Shown here piece by piece: positions 52,636-64,000 of a stretch of 64,000 nucleotides of DNA. Position 1 is the first letter of the stretch, and the number at the start of each line of letters is the position of its first letter. The DNA comes from Prosopocoilus inquinatus (lineage: Eukaryota; Arthropoda; Insecta; Coleoptera; Lucanidae). The stretch is from NCBI GenBank assembly GCA_036172665.1, contig CM069880.1, positions 3,040,501 to 3,104,500 of the forward strand, read 5' to 3'. The notes under the pieces were generated by a model. The model made no database searches. It was given only the letters and a program-made list of their open reading frames with translations, and was not told where the DNA came from. The position numbers were made by a program, and so were the translations under genes.

Positions 52636-55600
52636 AGCGTTGTTCCTGTGCTGTATCTAATCGATCCTTACTTATCTATCATGTTATTTGTCGTTCCGAT
52701 GGACTCCAGTAACTCTGATGTGAGATACGACGTTTTCGGACGCAGCAGAAGCTGGAATTAGTTTTAAACGAAACAACACGTATTAGCGTTGTTCCTGTGA
52801 TGTATCTAATCGATCCTTACTCATCTATCATGTTATTTGGCGTTTCGATGGACTCCAGTAACTCTGATGTGAGATACAAAGTTCTCGGAGGCAGCAGAAG
52901 CTGGAAATAGTTTTGAACGAAACAACACGTATTAGCGTTGTTCCTGTGATGTATCTAAACGATCCTTATTTATCTAACATGTTATTTGACGTTTGGATGG
53001 ACTCCAGTATGTCTGATGTGAGATACAAAGTTTTTGGACGCAGCAGGAGCTGGAAATAGTTTTAAACGAAACAACACGTATTAGCGTTGTTCCTGTGATG
53101 TATCTAATCGATCCTTACTCATCTATCATGTTATTTGGCGTTTCGATGGACTCCAGTAACTCTGATGTGAGATACAAAGTTCTCGGAGGCAGCAGAAGCT
53201 GGAAATAGTTTTGAACGAAACAACACGTATTAGCGTTGTTCCTGTGCTGTATCTAATCGATCCTTACTTATCTATCATGTTATTTGACGTTTCGATGGAC
53301 TCCAGTAACTCTGATGTGAGATACGACGTTTTCGGACGCAGCAGAAGCTGGAAATAGTTTTAAACGAAACAACACGTATTAGCGTTGTTCCTGTGATGTA
53401 TCTAATCGATCCTTTCTCATCTATTATGTTATTTGACGTTTGGATGGACACCAGTAACTCTGATGTGAGATACGAAGTTCTCGGACGCAGCAGAAGCTGG
53501 AAATAGTTTTAAACGAAACAACACGCATTAGCGTTGTTCCTGTGATGTATCTAATCGATCCTTACTCATCTATCATGTTATTTGGCGTTTCGATGGACTC
53601 CAGTAACTTTGATGTGAGATACGATGTTTTCGGACGCAGCAGAAGCTGGAAATAGTTTTGAAGGAAACAACACGCATTAGCGATGTTCCTGTGATGTATC
53701 TAATCGATCCTTACTCATCTATCATGTTATTTTACGTTTGGATGGACTCCAGTAACTCTGATGTGAGATACAAAGTTTTTGGACGCAGCAGAAGCTGGAA
53801 ATAGTTTTGAACGAAACAACACGTATTAGCGTTGTTCCTGTGATGTATCTAATCGATCCTTACTCATCTATCATGTTATTTGGCGTTTCGATGGACTCCA
53901 GTAACTTTGATGTGAGATACGACGTTTTCGGACGCAGCAGAAGCTGGAAATAGTTTTAAACGAAACAACACGCATTAGCGATGTTCCTGTGATGTATCTA
54001 ATCGATCCTTACTCATCTATCATGTTATTTTACGTTTGGATGGACTCCAGTAACTCTGATGTGAGATACGACGTTTTCGGACGCAGCAGAAGCTGGAAAT
54101 AGTTTTAAACGAAACAACACGCATTAGCGATGTTCCTGTGATGTATCTAATCGATCCTTACTCATCTATCATGTTATTTTACGTTTGGATGGACTCCAGT
54201 AACTCTGATGTGAGATACAAAGTTTTTGGACGCAGCAGAAGCTGGAAATAGTTTTGAAGGAAACAACACGCATTAGCGTTGTTCCTGTGATGTATCTATT
54301 CGATCCTTACTCATCTATCATGTTATTTGGCGTTTCGATGGACTCCAGTAACTTTGATGTGAGATACGAAGTTCTCGGACGCAGCTGAAGCTGGAAATAG
54401 TTTTAAACGAAACAACACGTATTAGCGTTGTTCCTGTGATGTATCTAATCGATCCTTACTTAGCTACTATGTTATTTGACGTTTCGATGGACTCCAGTAA
54501 CTCTAATGTGAGATACGAAATTTTCGGACGCAGCAGCAGCTGGAAATAGTTTTAAACGAAACAACACATATTAGCGTTGTTCCTGTGATGTATCTAATCG
54601 ATCCTTACTCATCTCTCATGTTATTTGATGTTTGGACGGACTCCAGTAACTCTGATGTGAGATACAAAGTTCTCGGACGCAGCAGAAGCTGGAAATAGTT
54701 TTGAACGAAACAACACGTATTAGCGTTGTTCCTGTGATGTATCTAAACGATCCTTATTTATCTAACATGTTATTTGACGTTTCGATGGACTCCAGTAACT
54801 CTGATGTGAGATACGAAGTTCTCGGACGCAGCAGAAGCTGGAAATAGTTTTAAACGAAACAACACGCATTAGCGTTGTTCCTGTGATGTATCTAATCGAT
54901 CCTTACTCATCTATCATGTTATTTGGCGTTTCGATGGACTCCAGTAACTTTGATGTGAGATACGACGTTTTCGGACGCAGCAGAAGCTGGAAATAGTTTT
55001 AAACGAAACAACACGCATTAGCGATGTTCCTGTGATGTATCTAATCGATCCTTACTCATCTATCATGTTATTTTACGTTTGGATGGACTCCAGTAACTCT
55101 GATGTGAGATACGACGTTTTCGGACGCAGCAGAAGCTGGAAATAGTTTTAAACGAAACAACACGCATTAGCGATGTTCCTGTGATGTATCTAATCGATCC
55201 TTACTCATCTATCATGTTATTTTACGTTTGGATGGACTCCAGTAACTCTGATGTGAGATACAAAGTTTTTGGACGCAGCAGAGGCTGGAAATAGTTTTGA
55301 AGGAAACAACACGCATTAGCGTTGTTCCTGTGATGTATCTAAACGATCCTTATTTATCTAACATGTTATTTGACGTTTCGATGGACTCCAGTAACTTTGA
55401 TGTGAGATACGACGTTTTCGGACGCAGCAGAAGCTGGAAATAGTTTTGAAGGAAACAACACGCATTAGCGATGTTCCTGTGATGTATCTAATCGATCCTT
55501 ACTCATCTATCATGTTATTTGGCGTATCGATGGACTCCAGTAACTTTGATGTGAGATACGAAGTTCTCGGACGCAGCTGAAGCTGGAAATAGTTTTAAAC

Positions 55601-57184
55601 GAAACAACACGTATTAGCGTTGTTCCTGTGATGTATCTAATCGATCCTTACTAAGCTACTATGTTATTTGACGTTTCGATGGACTCCATTAACTCTAATG
55701 TGAGATACGAAATTTTCGGACGCAGCAGCAGCTGGAAATAGTTTTAAACGAAACAACACATATTAGCGTTGTTCCTGTGCTGTATCTAATCGATCCTTAC
55801 TTATCTATCATGTTATTTGTCGTTTCGATGGACTCCAGTAACTCTGATGTGAGACACGACGTTTTCGGACGCAGCAGAAGCTGGAATTAGTTTTAAACGA
55901 AACAACACGTATTAGCGTTGTTCCTGTGATGTATCTAATCGATCCTTACTCATCTATCATGTTATTTGGCGTTTCGATGGACTCCAGTAACTCTGATGTG
56001 AGATACAAAGTTCTCGGACGCAGCAGAAGCTGGAAATAGTTTTGAACCAAACAACACGTATTAGCGTTGTTCCTGTGATGTATCTAAACGATCCTTATTT
56101 ATCTAACATGTTATTTGACGTTTGGATGGACTCCAGTAAGTCTGATGTGAGATACAAAGTTTTTGGACGCAGCAGGAGCTGGAAATAGTTTTAAACGAAA
56201 CAACACGTATTAGCGTTGTTCCTGTGCTGTATCTAATCGATCCTTACTTATCTATCATGTTATTTGACGTTTCGATGGACTCCAGTAACTCTGATGTGAG
56301 ATACGACGTTTTCGGACGCAGCAGAAGCTGGAAATAGTTTTAAACGAAACAACACGTATTAGCGTTGTTCCTGTGATGTATCTAATCGATCCTTTCTCAT
56401 CTATTATGTTATTTGACGTTTGGATGGACACCAGTAACTCTGATGTGAGATGCGAAGTTCTCGGACGCAGCAGAAGCTGGAAATAGTTTTAAACGAAACA
56501 ACACGCATTAGCGTTGTTCCTGTGATGTATCTAATCGATCCTTACTCATCTATCATGTTATTTGGCGTTTCGATGGACTCCAGTAACTTTGATGTGAGAT
56601 ACGACGTTTTCGGACGCAGCAGAAGCTGGAAATAGTTTTAAACGAAACAACACGCATTAGCGATGTTCCTGTGATGTATCTAATCGATCCTTACTCATCT
56701 ATCATGTTATTTTACGTTTGGATGGACTCCAGTAACTCTGATGTGAGATACGACGTTTTCGGACGCAGCAGAAGCTGGAAATAGTTTTGAAGGAAACAAC
56801 ACGCATTAGCGATGTTCCTGTGATGTATCTAATCGATCCTTACTCATCTATCATGTTATTTTACGTTTGGATGGACTCCAGTAACTCTGATGTGAGATAC
56901 AAAGTTTTTGGACGCAGCAGAAGCTGGAAATAGTTTTGAACGAAACAACACGTATTAGCGTTGTTCCTGTGATGTATCTAATCGATTCTTACTTAGCTAC
57001 TATGTTATTTGACGTTTCGATGGACTCCAGTAACTCTAATGTGAGATACGAAATTTTCGGACGCAGCAGCAGCTGGAAATAGTTTTAAACGAAACAACAC
57101 ATATTAGCGTTGTTCCTGTGATGTATCTAATCGATCCTTACTCATCTATCATGTTATTTGGCGTTTCGATGGACTCCAGTAACT

Positions 57185-58371
57185 TTGATGTGAGATACGA
57201 AGTTCTCGGACGCAGCTGAAGCTGGAAATAGTTTTAAACGAAACAACACGTATTAGCGTTGTTCCTGTGATGTATCTAATCGATCCTTACTTAGCTACTA
57301 TGTTATTTGACGTTTCGATGGACTCCAGTAACTCTAATGTGAGATACGAAATTTTCGGACGCAGCAGCAGCTGGAAATAGTTTTAAACGAAACAACACAT
57401 ATTAGCGTTGTTCCTGTGATGTATCTAAACGATCCTTATTTATCTAACATGTTATTTGACGTTTGGATGGACTCCAGTAAGTCTGATGTGAGATACAAAG
57501 TTTTTGGACGCAGCAGGAGCTGGAAATAGTTTTAAACGAAACAACACGTATTAGCGTTGTTCCTGTGCTGTATCTAATCGATCCTTACTTATCTATCATG
57601 TTATTTGTCGTTTCGATGGACTCCAGTAACTCTGATGTGAGATACGACGTTTTCGGACGCAGCAGAAGCTGGAATTAGTTTTTAACGAAACAACACGCAT
57701 TAGCGATGTTCCTGTGATGTATCTAATCGATACTTACTCATCTATCATGTTATTTTACGTTTGGATGGACTCCAGTAATTCTGATGTGAGATACGAAGTT
57801 CTCGGACGCAGCTGAAGCTGGAAATAGTTTTAAACGAAACAACACGTATTAGCGTTGTTCCTGTGATGTATCTAATCGATCCTTACTTAGCTACTATGTT
57901 ATTTGACGTTTCGATGGACTCCAGTAACTCTAATGTGAGATACGAAATTTTCGGACGCAGCAGCAGCTGGAAATAGTTTTAAACGAAACAACACATATTA
58001 GCGTTGTTCCTGTGATGTATCTAAACGATCCTTATTTATCTAACATGTTATTTGACGTTTGGATGGACTCCAGTAAGTCTGATGTGAGATACAAAGTTTT
58101 TGGACGCAGCAGGAGCTGGAAATAGTTTTAAACGAAACAACACGTATTAGCGTTGTTCCTGTGCTGTATCTAATCGATCCTTACTTATCTATCATGTTAT
58201 TTGTCGTTTCGATGGACTCCAGTAACTCTGATGTGAGATACGACGTTTTCGGACGCAGCAGAAGCTGGAATTAGTTTTTAACGAAACAACACGCATTAGC
58301 GATGTTCCTGTGATGTATCTAATCGATACTTACTCATCTATCATGTTATTTTACGTTTGGATGGACTCCAG
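57185..58371 (+). repeat. 4-monomer (596-bp) tandem duplication
   Basis: About 57185-57775 recurs at 57781-58371. The unusual GGAATTAGTTTTTAACG starts near 57671 and 58267 (596 bp apart). It also occurs near 49334, 56 monomers back once deletions are allowed for. The same subtypes follow in order: CTTAGCTACTATG, AAACGATCC with TTATTTATC, GTGCTG with TTTGTCG, and ATCGATACTTACTC. Confidence 0.85.
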
Positions 58372-61300
58372 TAAGTCTGATGTGAGATACAAAGTTTTTG
58401 GACGCAGCAGCAGCTGGAAATAGTTTTAAACGAAACAACACGTATTAGCGTTGTTCCTGTGCTGTATCTAATCGATCCTTACTTATCTATCATGTTATTT
58501 GTCGTTTCGATGGACTCCAGTAACTCTGATGTGAGATACGACGTTTTCGGACGCAGCAGAAGCTGGAATTAGTTTTAAACGAAACAACACGTATTAGCGT
58601 TGTTCCTGTGATGTATCTAATCGATCCTTACTCATCTATCATGTTATTTGGCGTTTCGATGGACTCCAGTAACTCTGATGTGAGATACAAAGTTCTCGGA
58701 GGCAGCAGAAGCTGGAAATAGTTTTGAACGAAACAACACGTATTAGCGTTGTTCCTGTGATGTATCTAAACGATCCTTATTTATCTAACATGTTATTTGA
58801 CGTTTGGATGGACTCCAGTATGTCTGATGTGAGATACAAAGTTTTTGGACGCAGCAGGAGCTGGAAATAGTTTTAAACGAAACAACACGTATTAGCGTTG
58901 TTCCTGTGCTGTATCTAATCGATCCTTACTTATCTATCATGTTATTTGACGTTTCGATGGACTCCAGTAACTCTGATGTGAGATACGACGTTTTCGGACG
59001 CAGCAGAAGCTGGAAATAGTTTTAAACGAAACAACACGTATTAGCGTTGTTCCTGTGATGTATCTAATCGATCCTTTCTCATCTATTATGTTATTTGACG
59101 TTTGGATGGACACCAGTAACTCTGATGTGAGATACGAAGTTTTTGGACGCAGCAGAAGCTGGAAATAGTTTTGAACGAAACGACACGTATTAGCGTTGTT
59201 CCTGTGATGTATCTAATCGATCCTTACTTAGCTACTATGTTATTTGACGTTTCGATGGACTCCAGTAACTCTAATGTGAGATACGAAATTTTCGGACGCA
59301 GCAGCAGCTGGAAATAGTTTTAAACGAAACAACACATATTAGCGTTGTTCCTGTGATGTATCTAATCGATCCTTTCTCATCTATTATGTTATTTGACGTT
59401 TGGATGGACACCAGTAACTCTGATGTGAGATACGAAGTTCTCGGACGCAGCAGAAGCTGGAAATAGTTTTAAACGAAACAACACGCATTAGCGTTGTTCC
59501 TGTGATGTATCTAATCGATCCTTACTCATCTATCATGTTATTTGGCGTTTCGATGGACTCCAGTAACTTTGATGTGAGATACGACGTTTTCGGACGCAGC
59601 AGAAGCTGGAAATAGTTTTAAACGAAACAACACGCATTAGCGATGTTCCTGTGATGTATCTAATCGATCCTTACTCATCTATCATGTTATTTTACGTTTG
59701 GATGGACTCCAGTAACTCTGATGTGAGATACGACGTTTTCGGACGCAGCAGAAGCTGGAAATAGTTTTAAACGAAACAACACGCATTAGCGATGTTCCTG
59801 TGATGTATCTAATCGATACTTACTCATCTATCATGTTATTTTACGTTTGGATGGACTCCAGTAACTCTGATGTGAGATACGACGTTTTCGGACGCAGCAG
59901 AAGCTGGAAATAGTTTTAAACGAAACAACACGCATTAGCGATGTTCCTGTGATGTATCTAATCGATCCTTACTCATCTATCATGTTATTTTACGTTTGGA
60001 TGGACTCCAGTAACTCTGATGTGAGATACAAAGTTTTTGGACGCAGCAGAAGCTGGAAATAGTTTTGAAGGAAACAACACGCATTAGCGTTGTTCCTGTG
60101 ATGTATCTAAACGATCCTTACTCATCTATCATGTTATTTGGCGTTTCGATGGACTCCAGTAACTTTGATGTGAGATACGACGTTTTCGGACGCAGCAGAA
60201 GCTGGAAATAGTTTTAAACGAAACAACACGCATTAGCGATGTTCCTGTGATGTATCTAATCGATCCTTACTCATCTATCATGTTATTTTACGTTTGGATG
60301 GACTCCAGTAACTCTGATGTGAGATACGACGTTTTCGGACGCAGCAGAAGCTGGAAATAGTTTTAAACGAAACAACACGCATTAGCGATGTTCCTGTGAT
60401 GTATCTAATCGATCCTTACTCATCTATCATGTTATTTTACGTTTGGATGGACTCCAGTAACTCTGATGTGAGATACGAAGTTCTCGGACGCAGCTGAAGC
60501 TGGAAATAGTTTTAAACGAAACAACACGCATTAGCGTTGTTCCTGTGATGTATCTAATCGATCCTTACTCATCTATCATGTTATTTGGCGTTTCGATGGA
60601 CTCCAGTAACTTTGATGTGAGATACGAAGTTCTCGGACGCAGCTGAAGCTGGAAATAGTTTTAAACGAAACAACACGTATTAGCGTTGTTCCTGTGATGT
60701 ATCTAATCGATCCTTACTTAGCTACTATGTTATTTGACGTTTCGATGGACTCCAGTAACTCTAATGTGAGATACGAAATTTTCGGACGCAGCAGCAGCTG
60801 GAAATAGTTTTAAACGAAACAACACATATTAGCGTTGTTCCTGTGCTGTATCTAATCGATCCTTACTTATCTATCATGTTATTTGTCGTTTCGATGGACT
60901 CCAGTAACTCTGATGTGAGATACGACGTTTTCGGACGCAGCAGAAGCTGGAATTAGTTTTAAACGAAACAACACGTATTAGCGTTGTTCCTGTGATGTAT
61001 CTAATCGATCCTTACTCATCTATCATGTTATTTGGCGTTTCGATGGACTCCAGTAACTCTGATGTGAGATACAAAGTTCTCGGACGCAGCAGAAGCTGGA
61101 AATAGTTTTGAACCAAACAACACGTATTAGCGTTGTTCCTGTGATGTATCTAAACGATCCTTATTTATCTAACATGTTATTTGACGTTTGGATGGACTCC
61201 AGTAAGTCTGATGTGAGATACAAAGTTTTTGGACGCAGCAGGAGCTGGAAATAGTTTTAAACGAAACAACACGTATTAGCGTTGTTCCTGTGCTGTATCT

Positions 61301-64000
61301 AATCGATCCTTACTTATCTATCATGTTATTTGACGTTTCGATGGACTCCAGTAACTCTGATGTGAGATACGACGTTTTCGGACGCAGCAGAAGCTGGAAA
61401 TAGTTTTAAACGAAACAACACGCATTAGCGATGTTCCTGTGATGTATCTAATCGATCCTTACTCATCTATCATGTTATTTTACGTTTGGATGGACTCCAG
61501 TAACTATTATGTGAGATACGAAGTTCTCGGACGCAGCTGAAGCTGGAAATAGTTTTAAACGAAACAACACGCATTAGCGTTGTTCCTGTGATGTATCTAA
61601 TCGATCCTTACTCATCTATCATGTTATTTGGCGTTTCGATGGACTCCAGTAACTTTGATGTGAGATACGACGTTTTCGGACGCAGCAGAAGCTGGAAATA
61701 GTTTTGAAGGAAACAACACGCATTAGCGATGTTCCTGTGATGTATCTAATCGATCCTTACTCATCTATCATGTTATTTGGCGTTTCGATGGACTCCAGTA
61801 ACTTTGATGTGAGATACGAAGTTCTCGGACGCAGCTGAAGCTGGAAATAGTTTTTAACGAAACAACACGTATTAGCGTTGTTCCTGTGATGTATCTAATC
61901 GATCCTTTCTCATCTATTATGTTATTTGACGTTTGGATGGACACCAGTAACTCTGATGTGAGATACGAAGTTCTCGGACGCAGCAGAAGCTGGAAATAGT
62001 TTTAAACGAAACAACACGCATTAGCGTTGTTCCTGTGATGTATCTAATCGATCCTTACTCATCTATCATGTTATTTGGCGTTTCGATGGACTCCAGTAAC
62101 TTTGATGTGAGATACGACGCTTTCGGACGCAGCAGAAGCTGGAAATAGTTTTAAACGAAACAACACGCATTAGCGATGTTCCTGTGATGCATCTAATCGA
62201 TCCTTACTCATCTATCATGTTATTTTACGTTTGGATGGACTCCAGTAACTCTGATGTGAGATACGACGTTTTCGGACGCAGCAGAAGCTGGAAATAGTTT
62301 TGAACCAAACAACACGTATTAGCGTTGTTCCTGTGATGTATCTAAACGATCCTTATTTATCTAACATGTTATTTGACGTTTGGATGGACTCCAGTAAGTC
62401 TGATGTGAGATACAAAGTTTTTGGACGCAGCAGGAGCTGGAAATAGTTTTAAACGAAACAACACGTATTAGCGTTGTTCCTGTGCTGTATCTAATCGATC
62501 CTTACTTATCTATCATGTTATTTGACGTTTCGATGGACTCCAGTAACTCTGATGTGAGATACGACGTTTTCGGACGCAGCAGAAGCTGGAAATAGTTTTA
62601 AACGAAACAACACGTATTAGCGTTGTTCCTGTGATGTATCTAATCGATCCTTTCTCATCTATTATGTTATTTGACGTTTGGATGGACACCAGTAACTCTG
62701 ATGTGAGATACGAAGTTCTCGGACGCAGCAGAAGCTGGAAATAGTTTTAAACGAAACAACACGCATTAGCGTTGTTCCTGTGATGTATCTAATCGATCCT
62801 TACTCATCTATCATGTTATTTGGCGTTTCGATGAACTCCAGTAACTTTGATGTGAGATACGACGTTTTCGGACGCAGCAGAAGCTGGAAATAGTTTTAAA
62901 CGAAACAACACGCATTAGCGATGTTCCTGTGATGTATCTAATCGATCCTTACTCATCTATCATGTTATTTAACGTTTGGATGGACTCCAGTAACTCTGAT
63001 GTGAGATACGACGTTTTCGGACGCAGCAAAAGCTGGAAATAGTTTTGAAGGAAACAACACGCATTAGCGATGTTCCTGTGATGTATCTAATCGATCCTTA
63101 CTCATCTATCATGTTATTTTACGTTTGGATGGACTCCAGTAACTCTGATGTGAGATACAAAGTTTTTGGACGCAGCAGAAGCTGGAAATAGTTTTGAACG
63201 AAACAACACGTATTAGCGTTGTTCCTGTGATGTATCTAATCGATCCTTACTTAGCTACTATGTTATTTGACGTTTCGATGGACTCCAGTAACTTTGATGT
63301 GAGATACGAAGTTCTCGGACGCAGCTGAAGCTGGAAATAGTTTTAAACGAAACAACACGTATTAGCGTTGTTCCTGTGATGTATCTAATCGATCCTTACT
63401 TAGCTACTATGTTATTTGACGTTTCGATGGACTCCAGTAACTCTAATGTGAGATACGAAATTTTCGGACGCAGCAGCAGCTGGAAATAGTTTTAAACGAA
63501 ACAACACATATTAGCGTTGTTCCTGTGCTGTATCTAATCGATCCTTACTTATCTATCATGTTATTTGTCGTTTCGATGGACTCCAGTAACTCTGATGTGA
63601 GATACGACGTTTTCGGACGCAGCAGAAGCTGGAATTAGTTTTAAACGAAACAACACGTATTAGCGTTGTTCCTGTGATGTATCTAATCGATCCTTACTCA
63701 TCTATCATGTTATTTGGCGTTTCGATGGACTCCAGTAACTCTGATGTGAGATACAAAGTTTTTGGACGCAGCAGAAGCTGGAAATAGTTTTGAACGAAAC
63801 GACACGTATTAGCGTTGTTCCTGTGATGTATCTAATCGATCCTTACTTAGCTACTATGTTATTTGACGTTTCGATGGACTCCAGTAACTCTAATGTGAGA
63901 TACGAAATTTTCGGACGCAGCAGCAGCTGGAAATAGTTTTAAACGAAACAACACATATTAGCGTTGTTCCTGTGATGTATCTAATCGATCCTTTCTCATC

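Larger units (their letters stand above)
50345..53949 (+). repeat. 12-monomer (1786-bp) direct tandem duplication
   Basis: About 50345-52163 is followed by a second copy at about 52131-53949, offset 1786 bp (12 x 149 minus 2). Both carry a 147-bp monomer with GATACAGTTTTTGG (50791 and 52577), GACGCTTTCGG near 50498/52284, and the GGACACC marker at 51662 and 53448. Differences are AACACGTTA against AACATGTTA near 51190/52976 and GGAAGCAGC against GGAGGCAGC near 51399/53185. The 2-bp deletion therefore predates the duplication. Confidence 0.88.
37688..64000 (+). repeat. 149-bp satellite array, right domain (about 176 monomers)
   Basis: The same monomer and orientation as the left domain, resuming at the base after the LINE and running off the end of the window. 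Characteristic subtypes are TTTCTCATCTATTATG with GGACACCAG, CCTTATTTATC with CTAACATG, TTTGTCG with GGAATTAG, and CTTAGCTACTATG with TCTAATGTG, GAAATTTTCGG and CAGCAGCAGC. The last group travels together as one haplotype and is followed in the next unit by ACACATATT. The register is exact up to 45791. Beyond that, four monomers are short by 2, 3, 2 and 2 bp, which accounts for the entire 9-bp loss measured at 63960. No gene-like sequence was seen. Confidence 0.98.

Noticed and set aside
52501..52761. 86-codon plus-strand open frame similar to the one at 50715
   Set aside because: It is the duplicate of the same satellite stretch from the 12-monomer duplication. Similarity between the two frames reflects DNA duplication, not protein constraint.
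56450..56635. 61-codon plus-strand open frame
   Set aside because: It lies wholly within ordinary satellite monomers. A single substitution (GATGCGAAG for GATACGAAG) creates the ATG.
1..64000. CRISPR array
   Set aside because: Periodic repeats with variable parts can look similar, but here the entire 149-bp unit is homologous between copies, there are no unique spacers and no cas genes, and the insert is a eukaryotic LINE.
1..64000. Tandem-repeat protein gene
   Set aside because: The period of 149 is not a multiple of three, and stop codons recur in nearly every monomer in the forward frames.

Overview
The window is almost entirely one satellite DNA. A 149-bp monomer, always in the same orientation, runs head to tail from base 1 to base 64000 and is interrupted once, at 36896-37687, by a 792-bp piece of a non-LTR retrotransposon (LINE). 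No host gene, rRNA, tRNA, CRISPR array or bacterial-type operon is visible. The setting is therefore eukaryotic constitutive heterochromatin (centromeric, pericentromeric or subtelomeric). The LINE fragment encodes the C-terminal end of a CR1/Jockey-type reverse transcriptase ORF, and this plus the long simple satellite suggests an invertebrate, probably an arthropod. The species cannot be named from the sequence.

Layout. (1) 1-36895: left satellite domain, about 248 monomers. It is built from nested duplications: a 21-monomer near-tandem duplication inside the first 6.6 kb; a roughly 10.4-kb block (1-10391) seen again, rearranged, at 10441-20821; an 8-monomer tandem duplication at about 21.9-24.3 kb; and a roughly 40-monomer (5960-bp) repeat at about 25.5-35.2 kb that contains an 11-monomer duplication. 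(2) About 35.2-36.9 kb: monomer subtypes typical of the right side take over. (3) 36896-37687: the LINE fragment, antisense, truncated at its 5' end, with a (TAA)n/(TTA)n tail. (4) 37688-64000: right satellite domain, about 176 monomers. It contains a 15-monomer (2235-bp) higher-order repeat, a 3-monomer repeat at 46.4-47.8 kb, a 12-monomer tandem duplication at about 50.3-53.9 kb and a 4-monomer duplication at about 57.2-58.4 kb.

Two facts stand out. First, counting the phase of the landmark AGCGTTGTTCC (AGCGATGTTCC in some monomers) through the window shows that length is almost perfectly conserved. The first 302 monomers carry no net indel once the LINE is subtracted, and the whole array has lost only 9 bp, in four identifiable monomers beyond 45.8 kb. 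Second, the LINE insertion has an intact empty-site paralogue 39 monomers away, at about 43.5 kb. It shares rare variants on both flanks, so the insertion can be defined to the base and ordered after that duplication.

The short reading frames in the satellite are by-products of the repeat. I found no convincing novel protein-coding system. The interest lies in array architecture, its duplication history, and a small conserved dyad in the monomer.
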